Below, piece after piece: positions 1-10,500 of a DNA stretch of 64,000 bases. Made by a program: the position numbers and the translations under genes. Under the pieces are notes generated by a model that was given only the letters and a program-made list of their open reading frames with translations, ran no database searches and was not told the origin of the DNA. The stretch spans positions 17,174,001-17,238,000 of the forward strand of contig OY540821.1 of assembly GCA_961205875.1 (NCBI GenBank), in the 5' to 3' direction. Source of the DNA: Sialis fuliginosa (taxonomy: Eukaryota > Arthropoda > Insecta > Megaloptera > Sialidae). How positions within the stretch are numbered: position 1 is the first letter of the stretch; each line of letters starts with the position of its first letter.

Positions 1-290
1 GTCTTTTTGTATTTAACAAAATCTCTGTTATCTTTTTTTGGTGTAGTATTTACACATAGTTAGTGCCGAAGAAAAAATGAAAATATTGTTACTTAGGATT
101 TGCGAACAAAAAAGAGATTTTCGCTTGGTTTTGTTTGGATATAATTATCTTATTGAAAGGTACCTAAAAAGTTTACGTGAAACGTTAAGAAGCGAAAAAA
201 AGATCTTCTCAAATAGATGATCTATAAATTTTTAATAAATAATTTCTTAAGTTTTCAAAAAATTATGATTAACAAATTTTAATAAAAATT
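1..290. other. AT-rich intergenic DNA, nothing recognised
   Basis: Very AT-rich sequence with homopolymer runs and no long open frame. I see no gene, RNA or repeat here that recurs in the window. Confidence 0.5.
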
Positions 291-631
291 ATGATTAAGA
301 CAGGAAATTTAACATGGGGACAATTAGAAATATTGTAGTAGCCTTTGGTTGCATTTTGAAATGCCGCCACAAAATTTAATAAAATAGTCATTAGTATTTT
401 GTTTTCAAATTTATATCTAACAAAAAATATTATTATAATTTTATCTAGGATGCTTAAATTAATGAAATTAAAGTTGAAAACAAAATACTGTTGATTAATT
501 TAAAATTTATCAGTTAGTTTCGAGGCGGCATTTCAAAAATCACATCGTTAAATTTGACGAAAGGTTGCTACAACACTTCTAATTGTCCCCATGTTCAATT
601 TCCTATATCTTAATCAACTTGGAATACACTG
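291..631 (+). mobile_element. TA-flanked MITE, family B, copy 1 (Tc1/mariner-like)
   Basis: The right end reads GGAATACACTG followed by TA, and the inner end sequence (GGAAATTTAACATGGGGACA and its complement) occurs inverted at both sides. Copies of the same family lie at 7722-8009, 9251-10066 and 61133-61496. TA flanks and a CAGTG terminus are typical of Tc1/mariner-derived MITEs. The left terminus of this copy has decayed. It is non-coding and presumably non-autonomous. Confidence 0.7.
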
Positions 632-2120
632 TATATGGAAATGATATTTTTAGCTGTTGTTATTGTAAAATATCACTTATTTCATTTATAATACAATATT
701 CACGTAAATTTTTTTAGTAAGTGAAACGGTTTCTTTGTAATAATAAATGCATTGTATTAATTCATTACAAATAGATATAAGTTTTGAAGGTATTTTATTT
801 AGTAACATATTAATTATGATTATACATGCTTAATTACACCTTTTACATAATAATAATAATTAGCATTGTATGAAAATTTTTACCAATTATTTTATAATAT
901 TTTTGGTCATTCAAGGACACGTATTACTTCTCAATTTTTTTCTTATGTAATATCACACTTAATTTCATTGAATTAATTTTTTACCAAAAATCGATTTGAG
1001 CACATATGCCTTATACTAATTAAGATTAATTAAAACGGTATGGAGAACCATACATGACTTCCATGTTCTATAATTCGTTTTTAAATAATTTTTAATATGT
1101 GTACTTATAAAAAATTAAATGGGATTTGTCTGAAACAAATCTTACGTTTGTGTTATAAATATTTTCTAATATCCTAAAGACAATCAAGCTTATTAAACTA
1201 AAGTATAGTATTTTAACATATACAGTGTTTATTACCCATTTTGTAAATTTCACAATTTTATTTTTACGTATGTATGTCCTTCGAATTAATTGTAAAATTA
1301 TTAAGAAGAAATTGTAAATTTATAATAAATTCTGAAGTGTTTTTTTTTTTAATTTGTTTGAAATCTTCCTATTTTTTTATTGACCTTAACTTAGGGGATG
1401 ATACCAAAAGGTAAATAGAATAAAATGTTATTAAAATTAATAAGAGGGTACAAATAAATTATACATATAAAAATTAATGTGAATTTTATCGTTATCTTGG
1501 AATTAACAGTTTTTTCTATACTTGAAATTGTCACTTTCCATTTTTCATCCCTGCAGGGGTTGTACACGCTATTCTCTGAATTTTTTTATTATAATGATAT
1601 TTTTTAACAAAACTGTTACATTGAAAAAATATCCTACTAATTGCGACAGTCAATGTATAATAAAAAATTTATAAAAATTACACTGGTCGTGTTTTTTGTA
1701 TAATAATAATAAAGTGTACTTTACATATAGTATTTTTTAATTTCATGGAGTATTTTTGAAGAGAACACATTAATACAATCTTATTTAATGCAATCCCCGG
1801 GACTTCTATCAATTACATAGATCCGATGTAGGTGCCGAAAGAAGCAGCAGTTATAAACAAAATCATTAATAATGATAGCAGAACCTATCAATTTCAAATT
1901 TCATTAATCTTTCAACGCGAAGACTTAGCGTGAAATCATTAGCAACACATACCAATAAATTAATGAGATAGAATGAGACCTACGCTGCAAGAGAGAGGGC
2001 TTACTCATGTATAATAAAAAAATGTACCGAAATATTTCATCGATAAATCTAGTTATTTACATTTTTAGTGCAAGGGTATAGAAAAATTATTTAAAAAATG
2101 TTGACAGTATTAAACATACT
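632..2120. other. AT-rich intergenic DNA with a family J repeat fragment
   Basis: No gene is seen. About 1036-1186 holds a degenerate copy of an interspersed repeat (family J), which starts near a TATGGAGAACCATA palindrome and is shared with 51286-51660, 52440-52522 (inverted) and 53866-54240. The remainder shows only AT-rich low-complexity sequence. Confidence 0.5.
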
Positions 2121-2122
2121 TA

Positions 2123-2381
2123 AGGTACTGGCACCAGTCTTGGATATGACCCCAGTAATGGCTATTCTTTAATAAAAATTAATCTATATACATTTAACTG
2201 TCTTACAGCGTGATTTGATGGCAATCGGCCAATAGGTGTCAAAATTGTGGATAATTAAACTAATTATTAGTATAATTTATTTATTAATTATTATATTATC
2301 ATAGCAACTGCTTTACATTGTTTCAAATTTGTCGATATCTTTTGTGTCGTAGTACTTATCAGTAGCAAGTGTCCATCATTA
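2123..2381 (+). mobile_element. MITE family A, copy 1 (left part)
   Basis: It starts TA|AGGTACTGGCACCAG and continues with the family A body. Complete copies have matching inverted ends AGGTACTGGCACCAG / CTGGTGCCAGTACCT bordered by TA, so a Tc1/mariner-type MITE is the simplest reading. This copy lacks the right end. Family A is the most abundant repeat in the window (about 14 copies or fragments). Confidence 0.75.
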
Positions 2382-3192
2382 TAGAAATATAATTTAATAA
2401 TTTAAATGTTATATTTTTTAATATCAATTTATTTTGCGGATTTTTATTAAATGATTTTTGAAAAATGTATCTTAGTTAGTGTTATGATTAACATATGGGT
2501 AGACACATAACTCATTTGTGGAACAGCATGGAGCATATTAGAGTGTGGAACTGAAGCATATGTTTAATATTACAGTCCCATCTCATATTAATGATTGCTT
2601 CTTGGAAATAATCAGTTACCGTGTAGATAATTATTTCTTATTTTATAATTTAAAAATATAACGCACTTATGGTATAGGTATTGTAAACGATGAATAACTA
2701 AGTCTGTCAGGTCAAATTAAAAATTAGCCAACTTTGTTATGTTATTGCAGTCTGAACTTTAAAATTCATTTCCTCAAAAACGAGCTAGTCACAAATTCTG
2801 AAATTTCAGTATTTCATTCGTTTTGAGTGTTTAAACAATTATATGTAATTTCCTACTTAAAAAACATTAGTTTTATAGTAGTTTAATCGATTTGGCTTGT
2901 GAATGAGTCATATCAATGAATCTAAACAGGAACTTGAAAATAGTTTTCAGTTAATTGAAGCTTGAGAACAATCTCAAGAAGTAGTAACAATAGACCATCC
3001 ATCTCACTTTACCTTGTCAATCTATCTGTCAAATCAGACCATTCTAGAGTTGGGAGTATTGAATGAAAGGTACTAATATTAAATTTCAAATAATTTGAAG
3101 GATAATCAGATCTGCCTGCAGAAGGATAAAGGACAACACCGCATTTTACACGCGTATCATGTTAAGGGATGGTGAACATTCTGCAAAAAAAA
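2382..3192. other. Intergenic, nothing recognised
   Basis: AT-rich, no supported coding frame, no repeat shared with the rest of the window that I could see. Confidence 0.45.
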
Positions 3193-3540
3193 ATTATGTG
3201 TAAGATTAAATTCAGGGCCGGGCCATCTATACTACAGGTTTTTAAAAAAAAATTAATGAAAAAAATAATACAGAAACAAAAATTTTATTAGACCAAAACT
3301 ATGTGTAAGATTAAATCCATACTACAGGTTTAAAAAAAATTATGTGTAAGATTAAATCCAGGGCCGGGCCATCTATACTACAGGTTTTTTAAAAAAAATT
3401 AATGAGAAAAATAATACAGAAACAAAAATTTTATTAGACCAAAACTATGTGTAAGATTAAATCGATACTACAGGTTTTAAAAAAGAAATTTAATAAGAAA
3501 AATAAAGTGACTCTAATACAGAAACAAAAATCTATAATTT
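3193..3540. repeat. Nested tandem repeat, period about 146 bp
   Basis: A unit beginning ATTATGTGTAAGATTAAAT at 3193 recurs at about 3339. Inside each unit a shorter piece (ATGTGTAAGATTAAATC... to TACTACAGGTT) occurs again. Two copies carry the motif CAGGGCCGGGCCATC, which looks like a hAT-type terminus, so the array may have grown by local duplication of a transposon end. Confidence 0.75.
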
Positions 3541-3958
3541 AAAATATTTTGATTTGTTTTTCAAATGTATTATTAATTTTTATAAAAAAATTATAAAAGG
3601 CAAATTATTTTTTTTATATTTTTTATTTAATAACTTCCTTGTATATATATGGAGGGCCGCCACTGTTCCTAAAAATCTCCTTGTTTCGTAGAAATATTCG
3701 GTTTTTATCAATGGACCATTGAGAATCGTTTTAGGTAACATTTCTTTTATAAAAAGTAACAATAGATTTTGCTAAATTCGGGCACATTTTTTTAGTATTT
3801 ATTTACTATTTGAAGAAATTTAGTTGACGTTTTTATAGTGTTCAAAAATGCCACCGAAATTAAAAAAAAGTGAAAGGAAAGTAGTTCGACACGCCCAGAA
3901 TATGTCTATTACCTATATCTGAATTATTTTCTTTTTTTAATTTTGTGAAATATGTTTA
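3541..3958. other. Intergenic, nothing recognised
   Basis: AT-rich stretch with no repeat family or coding frame that I could support. Confidence 0.4.
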
Positions 3959-3959
3959 A

Positions 3960-4115
3960 CACATTGTACAGTGAAATGCAGAAGTGGCCGTTCAGTTTTC
4001 ATTCAAATTCGCTTATCACAAACTTAGTAGGCTCCTTCCATTTGATTATTATAATATTTAAATCATTTCTCCATGTATCAAACAAAGACAGATATTTTGA
4101 AACTCACGTGTCTTT
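3960..4115 (+). repeat. Interspersed repeat P, copy 1
   Basis: About 155 bp starting near GTACAGTGAAATGCAGAAGT is shared in the same orientation with 58932-59085. The second locus confirms that this is repetitive, so the short open frame across it should not be read as a gene. The family type is unknown. The 3' side is abutted by the palindromic element at 4133. Confidence 0.65.
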
Positions 4116-4132
4116 TGTCTTCCAAGATATAC

Positions 4133-5207
4133 CAGTGGCGAAGCGTCCATGGAAGCAGTGTTTCCCTTTCTTTATGGGTAAATTAATACAAATCTGTGAT
4201 TTCAGTTAATAAATCTTTTAAAAATATTATTAGAATATTCATCTTTATGCGCAACTCAAACATTTTAACCAAAAATCATTAATATTAGTTTACACGTTCA
4301 ATTATAAAACTCTACGGCTTATTTTCTTGTATTTTAGTCGATATTTGTATGACGAGTTGAAGTTCACTGCAGGAAATTTCACTAAAAATTTTTGAATTTT
4401 TGATTTCGTTAAAAGTATGTTTATTGTATAGAAAATGACGTGAAAAGTTGAACTGTTCAAACCGCAGGTCTGTATCTCAAACCGTTCTCGAGATATAGCC
4501 TCTCAAAGTTTCAGTTTTTTCAAAATTTTGAAGAAAAATGGCCATAACTTTTGAACGTGTGGTCGGAATTGATTTTAGTTGACGGATTTGGAATCAGCGT
4601 ATCAAAATCTATATAATGACATGTAAAATACCTTAAAACTCGAAAAAAAAAATTTCGTGAAAAATCGAAAAAATTCAAAGGGGTATACCTTAAAAAAATG
4701 TCGATTTTTTACGAAATTTTTTTTGTCGGATTTTAAAGTATTATACATGTCATTATATAGATTTTGACACGCTGATTCCAAATCCGTCAACTAAAATCAA
4801 TTCCGACCACACGTTCAAAAGTTATTGCCTTTTTTCTCCAAAAATTTTAAAAAACTAAAACTTTGAGAGGCTATATCTCGAGAACGGTTTGAGATACAGA
4901 CCTGCGGTTTGAACAGTTCAACTTTTTACGTCATTTTCTATACAATAAACATACTTTTAACGAAATCAAAAATTCAAAAATTTTTAGTGATATTTCCTAC
5001 AGCGAACTTCAACTCGTCATACAAATATCGACTAAAATACAAGAAAATAGGTAGAATCATTTAGTTACTATATAAATATATAAGAATTTATTTTAAAAAG
5101 TAAAAGCTTGAACTTAAGGTGTTTCATAACTAGTTTTTTTTGTTAATAGGAGGGAGATGATTGACAAAATATGATTCCCTTAATAAAAACTTCACGCCTC
5201 GTCACTG
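4133..5207. mobile_element. Large palindromic (foldback) element, family D, copy 1
   Basis: Two arms of roughly 370 bp core are near-perfect reverse complements around a centre near 4685. The outer boundaries read CAGTGGCGAAGCGT (left) and ACGCCTCGTCACTG (right), the CAGTG-type ends seen in hAT elements. The left outer segment (4133-4310) matches copy 2 (18777), whereas the right outer segment (5045-5207) matches the outer segment of copy 3 (46517), so the element is a mosaic. It has no credible coding capacity; open frames in the arms are palindrome shadows. No 8-bp target duplication is visible. A transcript through it would fold into a long dsRNA. Confidence 0.8.
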
Positions 5208-5493
5208 AGAAGTCCTCAATCCTAGCAGACCAAACTCTGTCGTACTGAGAGTTGTGGGATTGCTTCAGAACTAATAATTTCTCATCAGAAAATATAAATT
5301 CATCACGTGTCAAGCCATTTTTTAAATATTATTTCTCGATATACGAAATTTTTATTTAAATTGCATAATTATTGTACATGATATACTAGATAAGATAACG
5401 GTATTTTTTTAAAGTTTTTTGGTAAAGAATGGGTTGTTAAAATAACGGTAAATCATCGATAAACACTTGTCTCAGAATATAATTGTCACGGTG
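5208..5493. other. Intergenic spacer
   Basis: AT-rich sequence between a palindromic element and a family A MITE; nothing recognised. Confidence 0.4.
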
Positions 5494-5495
5494 TA

Positions 5496-5940
5496 AGGTA
5501 CTGGCACCAGTCTTGGATATGACCCCAGTAATGATAATTTTTAAATTAAATGTACTGATTTAGAAATATGTGTTGATATTTGATAACTACCATTTCTGAA
5601 TATTAATCTATATACATTTAACTGTCTTACAGCGTGATTTGATCACATGAGGCCAATAGGTGTCAAAATGGTGGACATTTAAACTAATTATTAGTATAAT
5701 TTATTTATTAATTATTATATTATCATAGCAACTGCTTTACATTGTTTCAAATTTGACGATTCTTTTGTGTTAGCAAGTGTCCATCATTGCGTGCTCATTA
5801 CTGGTTTTACTTTATCCATTATTGGAGAAAAAACATAAATAAAATAAAAATAAAAACTATATTGGTAATTAAATTGATTAAATAAAGAGTTACTTGTTTT
5901 ATTAGTAACATGAGTTCACGAGAATTACAAAAAAAGAACA
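5496..5940 (+). mobile_element. MITE family A, copy 2 (nearly full)
   Basis: Begins TA|AGGTACTGGCACCAGTC and carries the family body to the conserved TAGTAACATGAGTTCACGAG segment near the right side. The terminal right inverted repeat is lost. Non-coding. Confidence 0.75.
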
Positions 5941-6386
5941 GTAAACCTTTTTATGAATATAAAGAAAATTATTTTTATTAAGTTGACACCAACATTAAAA
6001 TATAAATCTCAAAAATGCATTTACTATACATAAGTAAATTTCATTTAATATTTAAAATATAATACATATTAAAATATATGCCCACTATTATCGTATATAT
6101 ATTAATATATACAAATAAGAAAAGAACAAGCTATATTATTGTCACTATTGTATATGCATAAAAAAATCTATTTAACTTGAAGAATACTTGTATAGTATTT
6201 TATATGGCCAATTATAAAATCATTAATTGAACTATAGAATTCATTGTATTCAAATCTGTGATACAGTATTCTAAAGGCAACTAGTTGCTTTTTGCATGGA
6301 CTATTGCATAATCTATAGTCTTTAGAAAAAGTTCTTTTGCTATCGGTCCTATTCAAGTAAATACAATAAGCCTTTTTATTTGTTAG
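5941..6386. other. AT-rich intergenic DNA
   Basis: Nothing recognised; a 62-codon minus-strand open frame here has no recognisable motif and is not reported as a gene. Confidence 0.4.
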
Positions 6387-6387
6387 T

Positions 6388-6421
6388 TCAGTTCTTCGTT
6401 CGCTATCGTGACTGTTGGTTG
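6388..6421 (+). promoter_or_regulatory. Candidate Inr + DPE core promoter
   Basis: TCAGTT at 6388-6393 fits the arthropod initiator (TCAKTY-like). With the A at 6390 as +1, GGTTG falls exactly at +28 to +32 and fits the downstream promoter element RGWYV. No TATA box is seen. The transcript it would start is unknown; about 200 bp of leader-like sequence without a long frame follows. Non-LTR retrotransposons of insects also use Inr/DPE promoters at their 5' ends, so this could be a transposon remnant. Confidence 0.3.
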
Positions 6422-6850
6422 ATTTTAATCAAATTTTGTGCTATAGTTTTATACATTTAAGTGTTCTAGTATCTTTAACTGTCACGGCGTAGATTTGTTA
6501 ATATTTAGTAGCCTGTTAAAGTGTTCAATCATTGAAATAAAGTGTGTTATAAATAATATGAAATTTTAAAAATTATGTGTTTTAAATTCAAAAATGGGCA
6601 CTTATAAGGATTATGTGTTAAAGAAATAAACAAGTGTAAAAAATTTGTTTAAGGTTAATATCATATGGTGAGAAAAAATTGTAGAAATTAAAAAGCGAAT
6701 TTTTATATTTTTCGTTTAGTTTTTACCTGTTTTTGGTACAAAAACTATTGCATCAAAGCGGTTAAATTTAGATCCTAATGTATAACTTCCTTAAGTGCCC
6801 CAGGGCAATCTCTCGTTCTACCGGTAATCCATGTCAGATGCAGGTTTGTG
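6422..6850. other. AT-rich, leader-like DNA; nothing recognised
   Basis: Follows the candidate core promoter; no coding frame of interest. Confidence 0.35.
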
Positions 6851-6930
6851 CTCGTTTAGTATAGTTAATGCTGTAAACAAACTCAAAACAAGCCGTGGGT
6901 TCGACTCTTGAGATCCACACAACTTCCCAA
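6850..6930 (+). repeat. Possible tRNA-derived SINE head
   Basis: GGTTCGACTCT at 6898-6908 is close to the Pol III B box, and TTTAGTATAGTTAATG about 45 bases upstream resembles an A box. Cloverleaf pairing is poor (the T stem does not close cleanly), so this is not a functional tRNA. A degenerate SINE or tRNA relic is plausible. Confidence 0.25.
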
Positions 6931-7490
6931 TATCACAAAATTAAAAACGTTACTGCATAGAAAATATATACACAAACAAAAATCGTGGAAATACAAAATT
7001 TGCTTTTTATTTATTTATTCAATTTAAAAAGCTTTAATCAAAAAATTAAAAACCATAGATCGTAGAGAATATATTCTAGTATACTGTTATTTTTTTTTAA
7101 TTTAATTAATTAATATTTACAAGCGCAATCATGGAAATACAATTTTTTTTTATAATATTTTTATCACTGATTAAAACTGGTCAAATGTTTTAATTTTTAC
7201 TTGTATCTCTTAGATATAATTGAGATCTATAATTTGAGTGTCGAGATATATTGATTTTAATTTTACGCTAGCGCACAAAACAGGTCTTTGCGCGTTACTT
7301 CACTTTAGACATTATTCAAGAATTACCTTCAGTCTGACACTTATTACTATGAATTCTAGCAGTCCTAATCAACATTTTTGCAATACAGTGTTAGCCACTC
7401 CTTGTATTGACATTATAGTAATTGTATTTCTCATGTATTGTGTAATAATACTTGATGGAACCTGTTAGGACATGTTGTTCACACATACCT
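6931..7490. other. Intergenic, nothing recognised
   Basis: AT-rich with T-runs; a 76-codon plus-strand frame near 7238 lacks recognisable domains. Confidence 0.4.
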
Positions 7491-7494
7491 TGTT

Positions 7495-7615
7495 CCAGTT
7501 GTGACATGACGCTGTTTTCCGCTCGCTGTCATCGTTGCCGTACACTTCCGGTCAAGATAAACGGGACAGAAACCCCGGACCTCAGTCATGGAAACGGCTG
7601 ATGACGTCACAACTG
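7495..7615. promoter_or_regulatory. GC-balanced island with perfect CRE palindrome
   Basis: TGACGTCA at 7602-7609 is a perfect CREB/ATF site. The island ends are weakly inverted (CAGTTGTGAC on the left, GTCACAACTG on the right), so it may instead be a short palindromic element. GC content is well above its surroundings. Whether it has regulatory function is inference. Confidence 0.3.
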
Positions 7616-7721
7616 TCAACTGATGTTTAATATATATGTAAGTATATTGTTGATGGTTTAGGTTAGATTTAATTACATTTTTAATCAATCTCTCAAAGAA
7701 TAATTGAATTTAGATTACATA

Positions 7722-8009
7722 CAGTGTATTCCAAGTTGATTAAGACATAGGAAATTTAACATTTTGTATTAATATAGTAAGCTTTGGTCAAATTTAACGA
7801 TATGTGATTGGTGCATTTTGAAATGCAGCAACAAAATTTAATAAAATAGTAATTAGTGTTTTGTTTTCAAAATATCTGCCAACAAATATTATTATTATTT
7901 TATCTAGGATGCTTACTTTAATTTCATTAATGTATTTTATTCTTACTACAACATTTCTAATTCTCCCCATGTTAAATTTCCTATGTCTTAATCAACTTGT
8001 AATACACTG
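7722..8009 (+). mobile_element. MITE family B, copy 2 (complete ends)
   Basis: Ends read TA|CAGTGTATTCCAAGTTGATT and AATACACTG|TA, with long inverted subterminal repeats (GGAAATTTAAC...). Both TA flanks are present, as expected for Tc1/mariner-type insertion. The internal open frame is not a gene, since other copies do not conserve it. Confidence 0.8.
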
Positions 8010-8104
8010 TATACATATTTACCGTATAATATTTGTGTACTATGGATCAATTATTAGTAGTCAGTTCAAACTGAGGTCATTTTATTTGTAATGTAGTCTA
8101 GTAT

Positions 8105-8742
8105 AAATAAATTTCTATTAATAAATCAGAGTCGTTAAAAAATGTGTAAGATAATATACTGAGATATTAATAACTATTCAACTTATTTGTCGATTTATCA
8201 ATTTTAATTTATTAATTTGAGGGGAAGGGTCTTAGGGCATTTGATAGTCTTATGTCCGGTATCATAAAGGACCTAACAAATTTGTTAGCTAGCAAGCACT
8301 TTCAAATGAGATATCAAACTTATATGACAGTTCTTTTGGAGTTTGTTGATGACTTTGACAAGTTTCGCGCACGCGTTGTAGTAAGTAAATACAAACGATA
8401 TTAAAATAGTGGTGATGTTATGAAAATTATTTTGTACGGTCAAAGATGCCAACTGTGTTACAATTAGTAGAAGTGTCACTGCTCTAAATTCCATAGATAC
8501 TAGTACAGTATTAATACCCCATTTGAATGTAATTGCTAGCTAGCAAATTTTGTTAGGTCCTTTATAATACCGGACATTAAAGTTAATAGTGTAAGCTATA
8601 TTTAAAAAAAAGCTGGAGTCTGTAGGATCGCGCCAAGCTGAGATATTAACTATTCAACTTAATTTATCAATTTTAATTGACATTGAGAGGGCGGAAAAAT
8701 AAATTTCGCCCAGGGCACGAGACTTGCTAAGGCCGGCTCTGG
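8105..8742 (+). mobile_element. hAT-like element family G, copy 1, interrupted
   Basis: The right end, read on the minus strand, is CAGAGCCGGCCTTAG. The body repeats a segment containing GAGATATTAACTATTCAA and is shared with 50225-50605 and, inverted, 35222-35305. It is split by an inserted element at 8253-8576. Non-coding in this copy. Confidence 0.6.
8253..8576. mobile_element. MITE family F, copy 1, with TTA target duplication
   Basis: It starts TGTCCGGTATCATAAAGG and ends CCTTTATAATACCGGACA, with internal GCTAGCTAGCAA/TTGCTAGC motifs. It is bordered by TTA at 8250-8252 and 8577-8579. The related locus at about 50255-50285 reads GATAGTCTTAAAGTTAAT without the insertion, an in-window empty site proving a 324-bp insertion with a 3-bp duplication. 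TTA duplications are typical of PIF/Harbinger elements. A second copy is at 44908-45222. Confidence 0.9.
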
Positions 8743-9250
8743 GTATATATTTAATAATTAATGATAAATATTTTATTTATCACAACAAATACAGCATTAT
8801 TATACATTTTTTCCAAGAATCTTATAATAAAAAAATAGTAAAAAAAAGAACTTAACCCCGCGTATATCTCCTTGGTCATCGTCGTGAGGAGATCTGAACG
8901 CATTTAAATAAAAACATAATTGATGACCGTGATGACGGCTAGAGATCCTTGAGAACACATCCTAAGCCGCACATTAGACGTCGGCACAGTTGATCCTCGC
9001 GGATCCAACGCTGGCTGGATGATGGATGACGTGGATTACGTCGTGGTAGTAGTGGGGAGGGGGGGTTCCGCACCCGCCGCTGGCTGATGAATTTCAAAAT
9101 AACCACCCGCTTGTCCGCCCACTTTGGTTAACATAGAATGGAAAGGGTAGTACTGAGTCTATGGCGGTTTCAGATCGCGGTTAGATTTAGAAATATATTA
9201 TATATATGTATTATATATAATTTACTGTTTTTTACTTTCTTATACCTATA
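8743..9250. other. Intergenic, with GC-rich island 8868-9180
   Basis: About 8868-9180 is clearly GC-richer than its surroundings and includes a G-run and CpG-containing sequence (GATCCTCGCGGATCC near 8991). No open frame with recognisable domains. It could be a regulatory element or an exon of an unrecognised gene. Confidence 0.35.
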
Positions 9251-10066
9251 CAGTGTATTCCAAGTTGATTAAGGCGGCTATTACACTATAAAATAAATAT
9301 ATCAAAGATCTTTGACAAAGATTTGATCATATTTCTTTGATCAAATATGAGATTTTGTTTTATTACACTACATAAAGTATTTGATAATATTTTCTCAATA
9401 TTATCTAGGGATATTTTTTTCTTTTTTGGTGCATTTTGATTATCAGTGCGTGGATTTTCGTCAGTTGACGCGATCGAGGTTTGAATTTTCAACCGTGTAT
9501 TGTGGTTTTTATAATCAATAAGAAGATTATCATATAATACTGGATTTTGTTGATATTCATATATTAATAATTATGTAACTGTAACTGTCAGTGATAACTT
9601 GGTAGTCGCCGTTTTGTTTTTGACGTCAAAAAACTTTGATCAAATATAAATGACTGTCATTAACTATGCTCATAGAAATATTATGAAGGTAAATATTATA
9701 AAAGTTGACTTATTACACTGTCATATTTCTTTGATAGTGTAATAGCCGCCTTAGACATAGGAAATTTAACATGGAGACAATTAGAAATGTTGTAGTAACC
9801 TCTGGTCAAATTTAACGATGTGTGATTGATGCATTTTGAAATGCCGCCTCGAAACTAACTGATAAATTTTAAATTAATCAACAGTATTTTGTTTTCAACA
9901 TTAATGAAATTAAAGTAAGCATCCTAGATAAAATTATAATAATATTTTTTGGCAGATATAAATTAGAAAACAAAATACCAATTACTATTTTATTAAATTT
10001 TGTGGCGTGAGACTTTCTTATACGTATTACAGAGATTGAACTGTGTGGGTGATTCTGGAATATGCT
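9251..10066 (-). mobile_element. MITE family B, copy 3, split by a nested element
   Basis: The left terminus TA|CAGTGTATTCCAAGTTGATT lies at 9249-9270. The sequence resumes at 9754 (GACATAGGAAATTTAAC) after the nested element C. The internal half is inverted relative to copies 1, 2 and 4, and the right end has decayed. Confidence 0.75.
9273..9750. mobile_element. MITE family C, copy 1, nested
   Basis: Ends GGCGGCTATTACACTAT and ATAGTGTAATAGCCGCC are inverted. Flanks TAA/TTA suggest a 3-bp duplication (PIF/Harbinger-like TWA). The body carries ATTTGATCATATTTCTTTGA-type repeats. A second copy is at 17566-18062. It sits inside the family B element, so it is younger than that insertion. Confidence 0.8.
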
Positions 10067-10500
10067 GTATATGCATTTCTTAATTCTATATTCTAGTCTA
10101 TTTCCTAATACATAGTTTATACGCATGTATATTTATTAATATGTTTGTATACAAATAAATCAATGTTATACAATGAAGGGTTAAACCGAAATTCGAACTT
10201 ATTCGAAGTATTGGTGTATATATATGAAGGGATGTACATACATATATGCATTATACATATGTTTGTGTGTGTGTGTATGATGGTCCACTGACCGTGGACA
10301 ATGGGCAGAGTATCTATCCAGTTCTCTAGCATCCGATACTTCCGTCATTGCATAGCAACGTTGCAACTACCAGAGGTACTCAAAATAATACTCAATTTAT
10401 TAAATAGATGGATATTATTTGCTGCTTATACAAAATAAATAATAAACTATTTAAATATTTTAAAAGATAGCAAACTGCTTTGATTATAAATATATCTTCC
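10067..10500. other. Intergenic with short (GT)n
   Basis: A (TG)n microsatellite near 10264-10280; otherwise nothing recognised. Confidence 0.4.

Noticed and set aside
6850..6930. A functional tRNA gene
   Set aside because: Only the B box is good; the acceptor and T stems do not pair properly.
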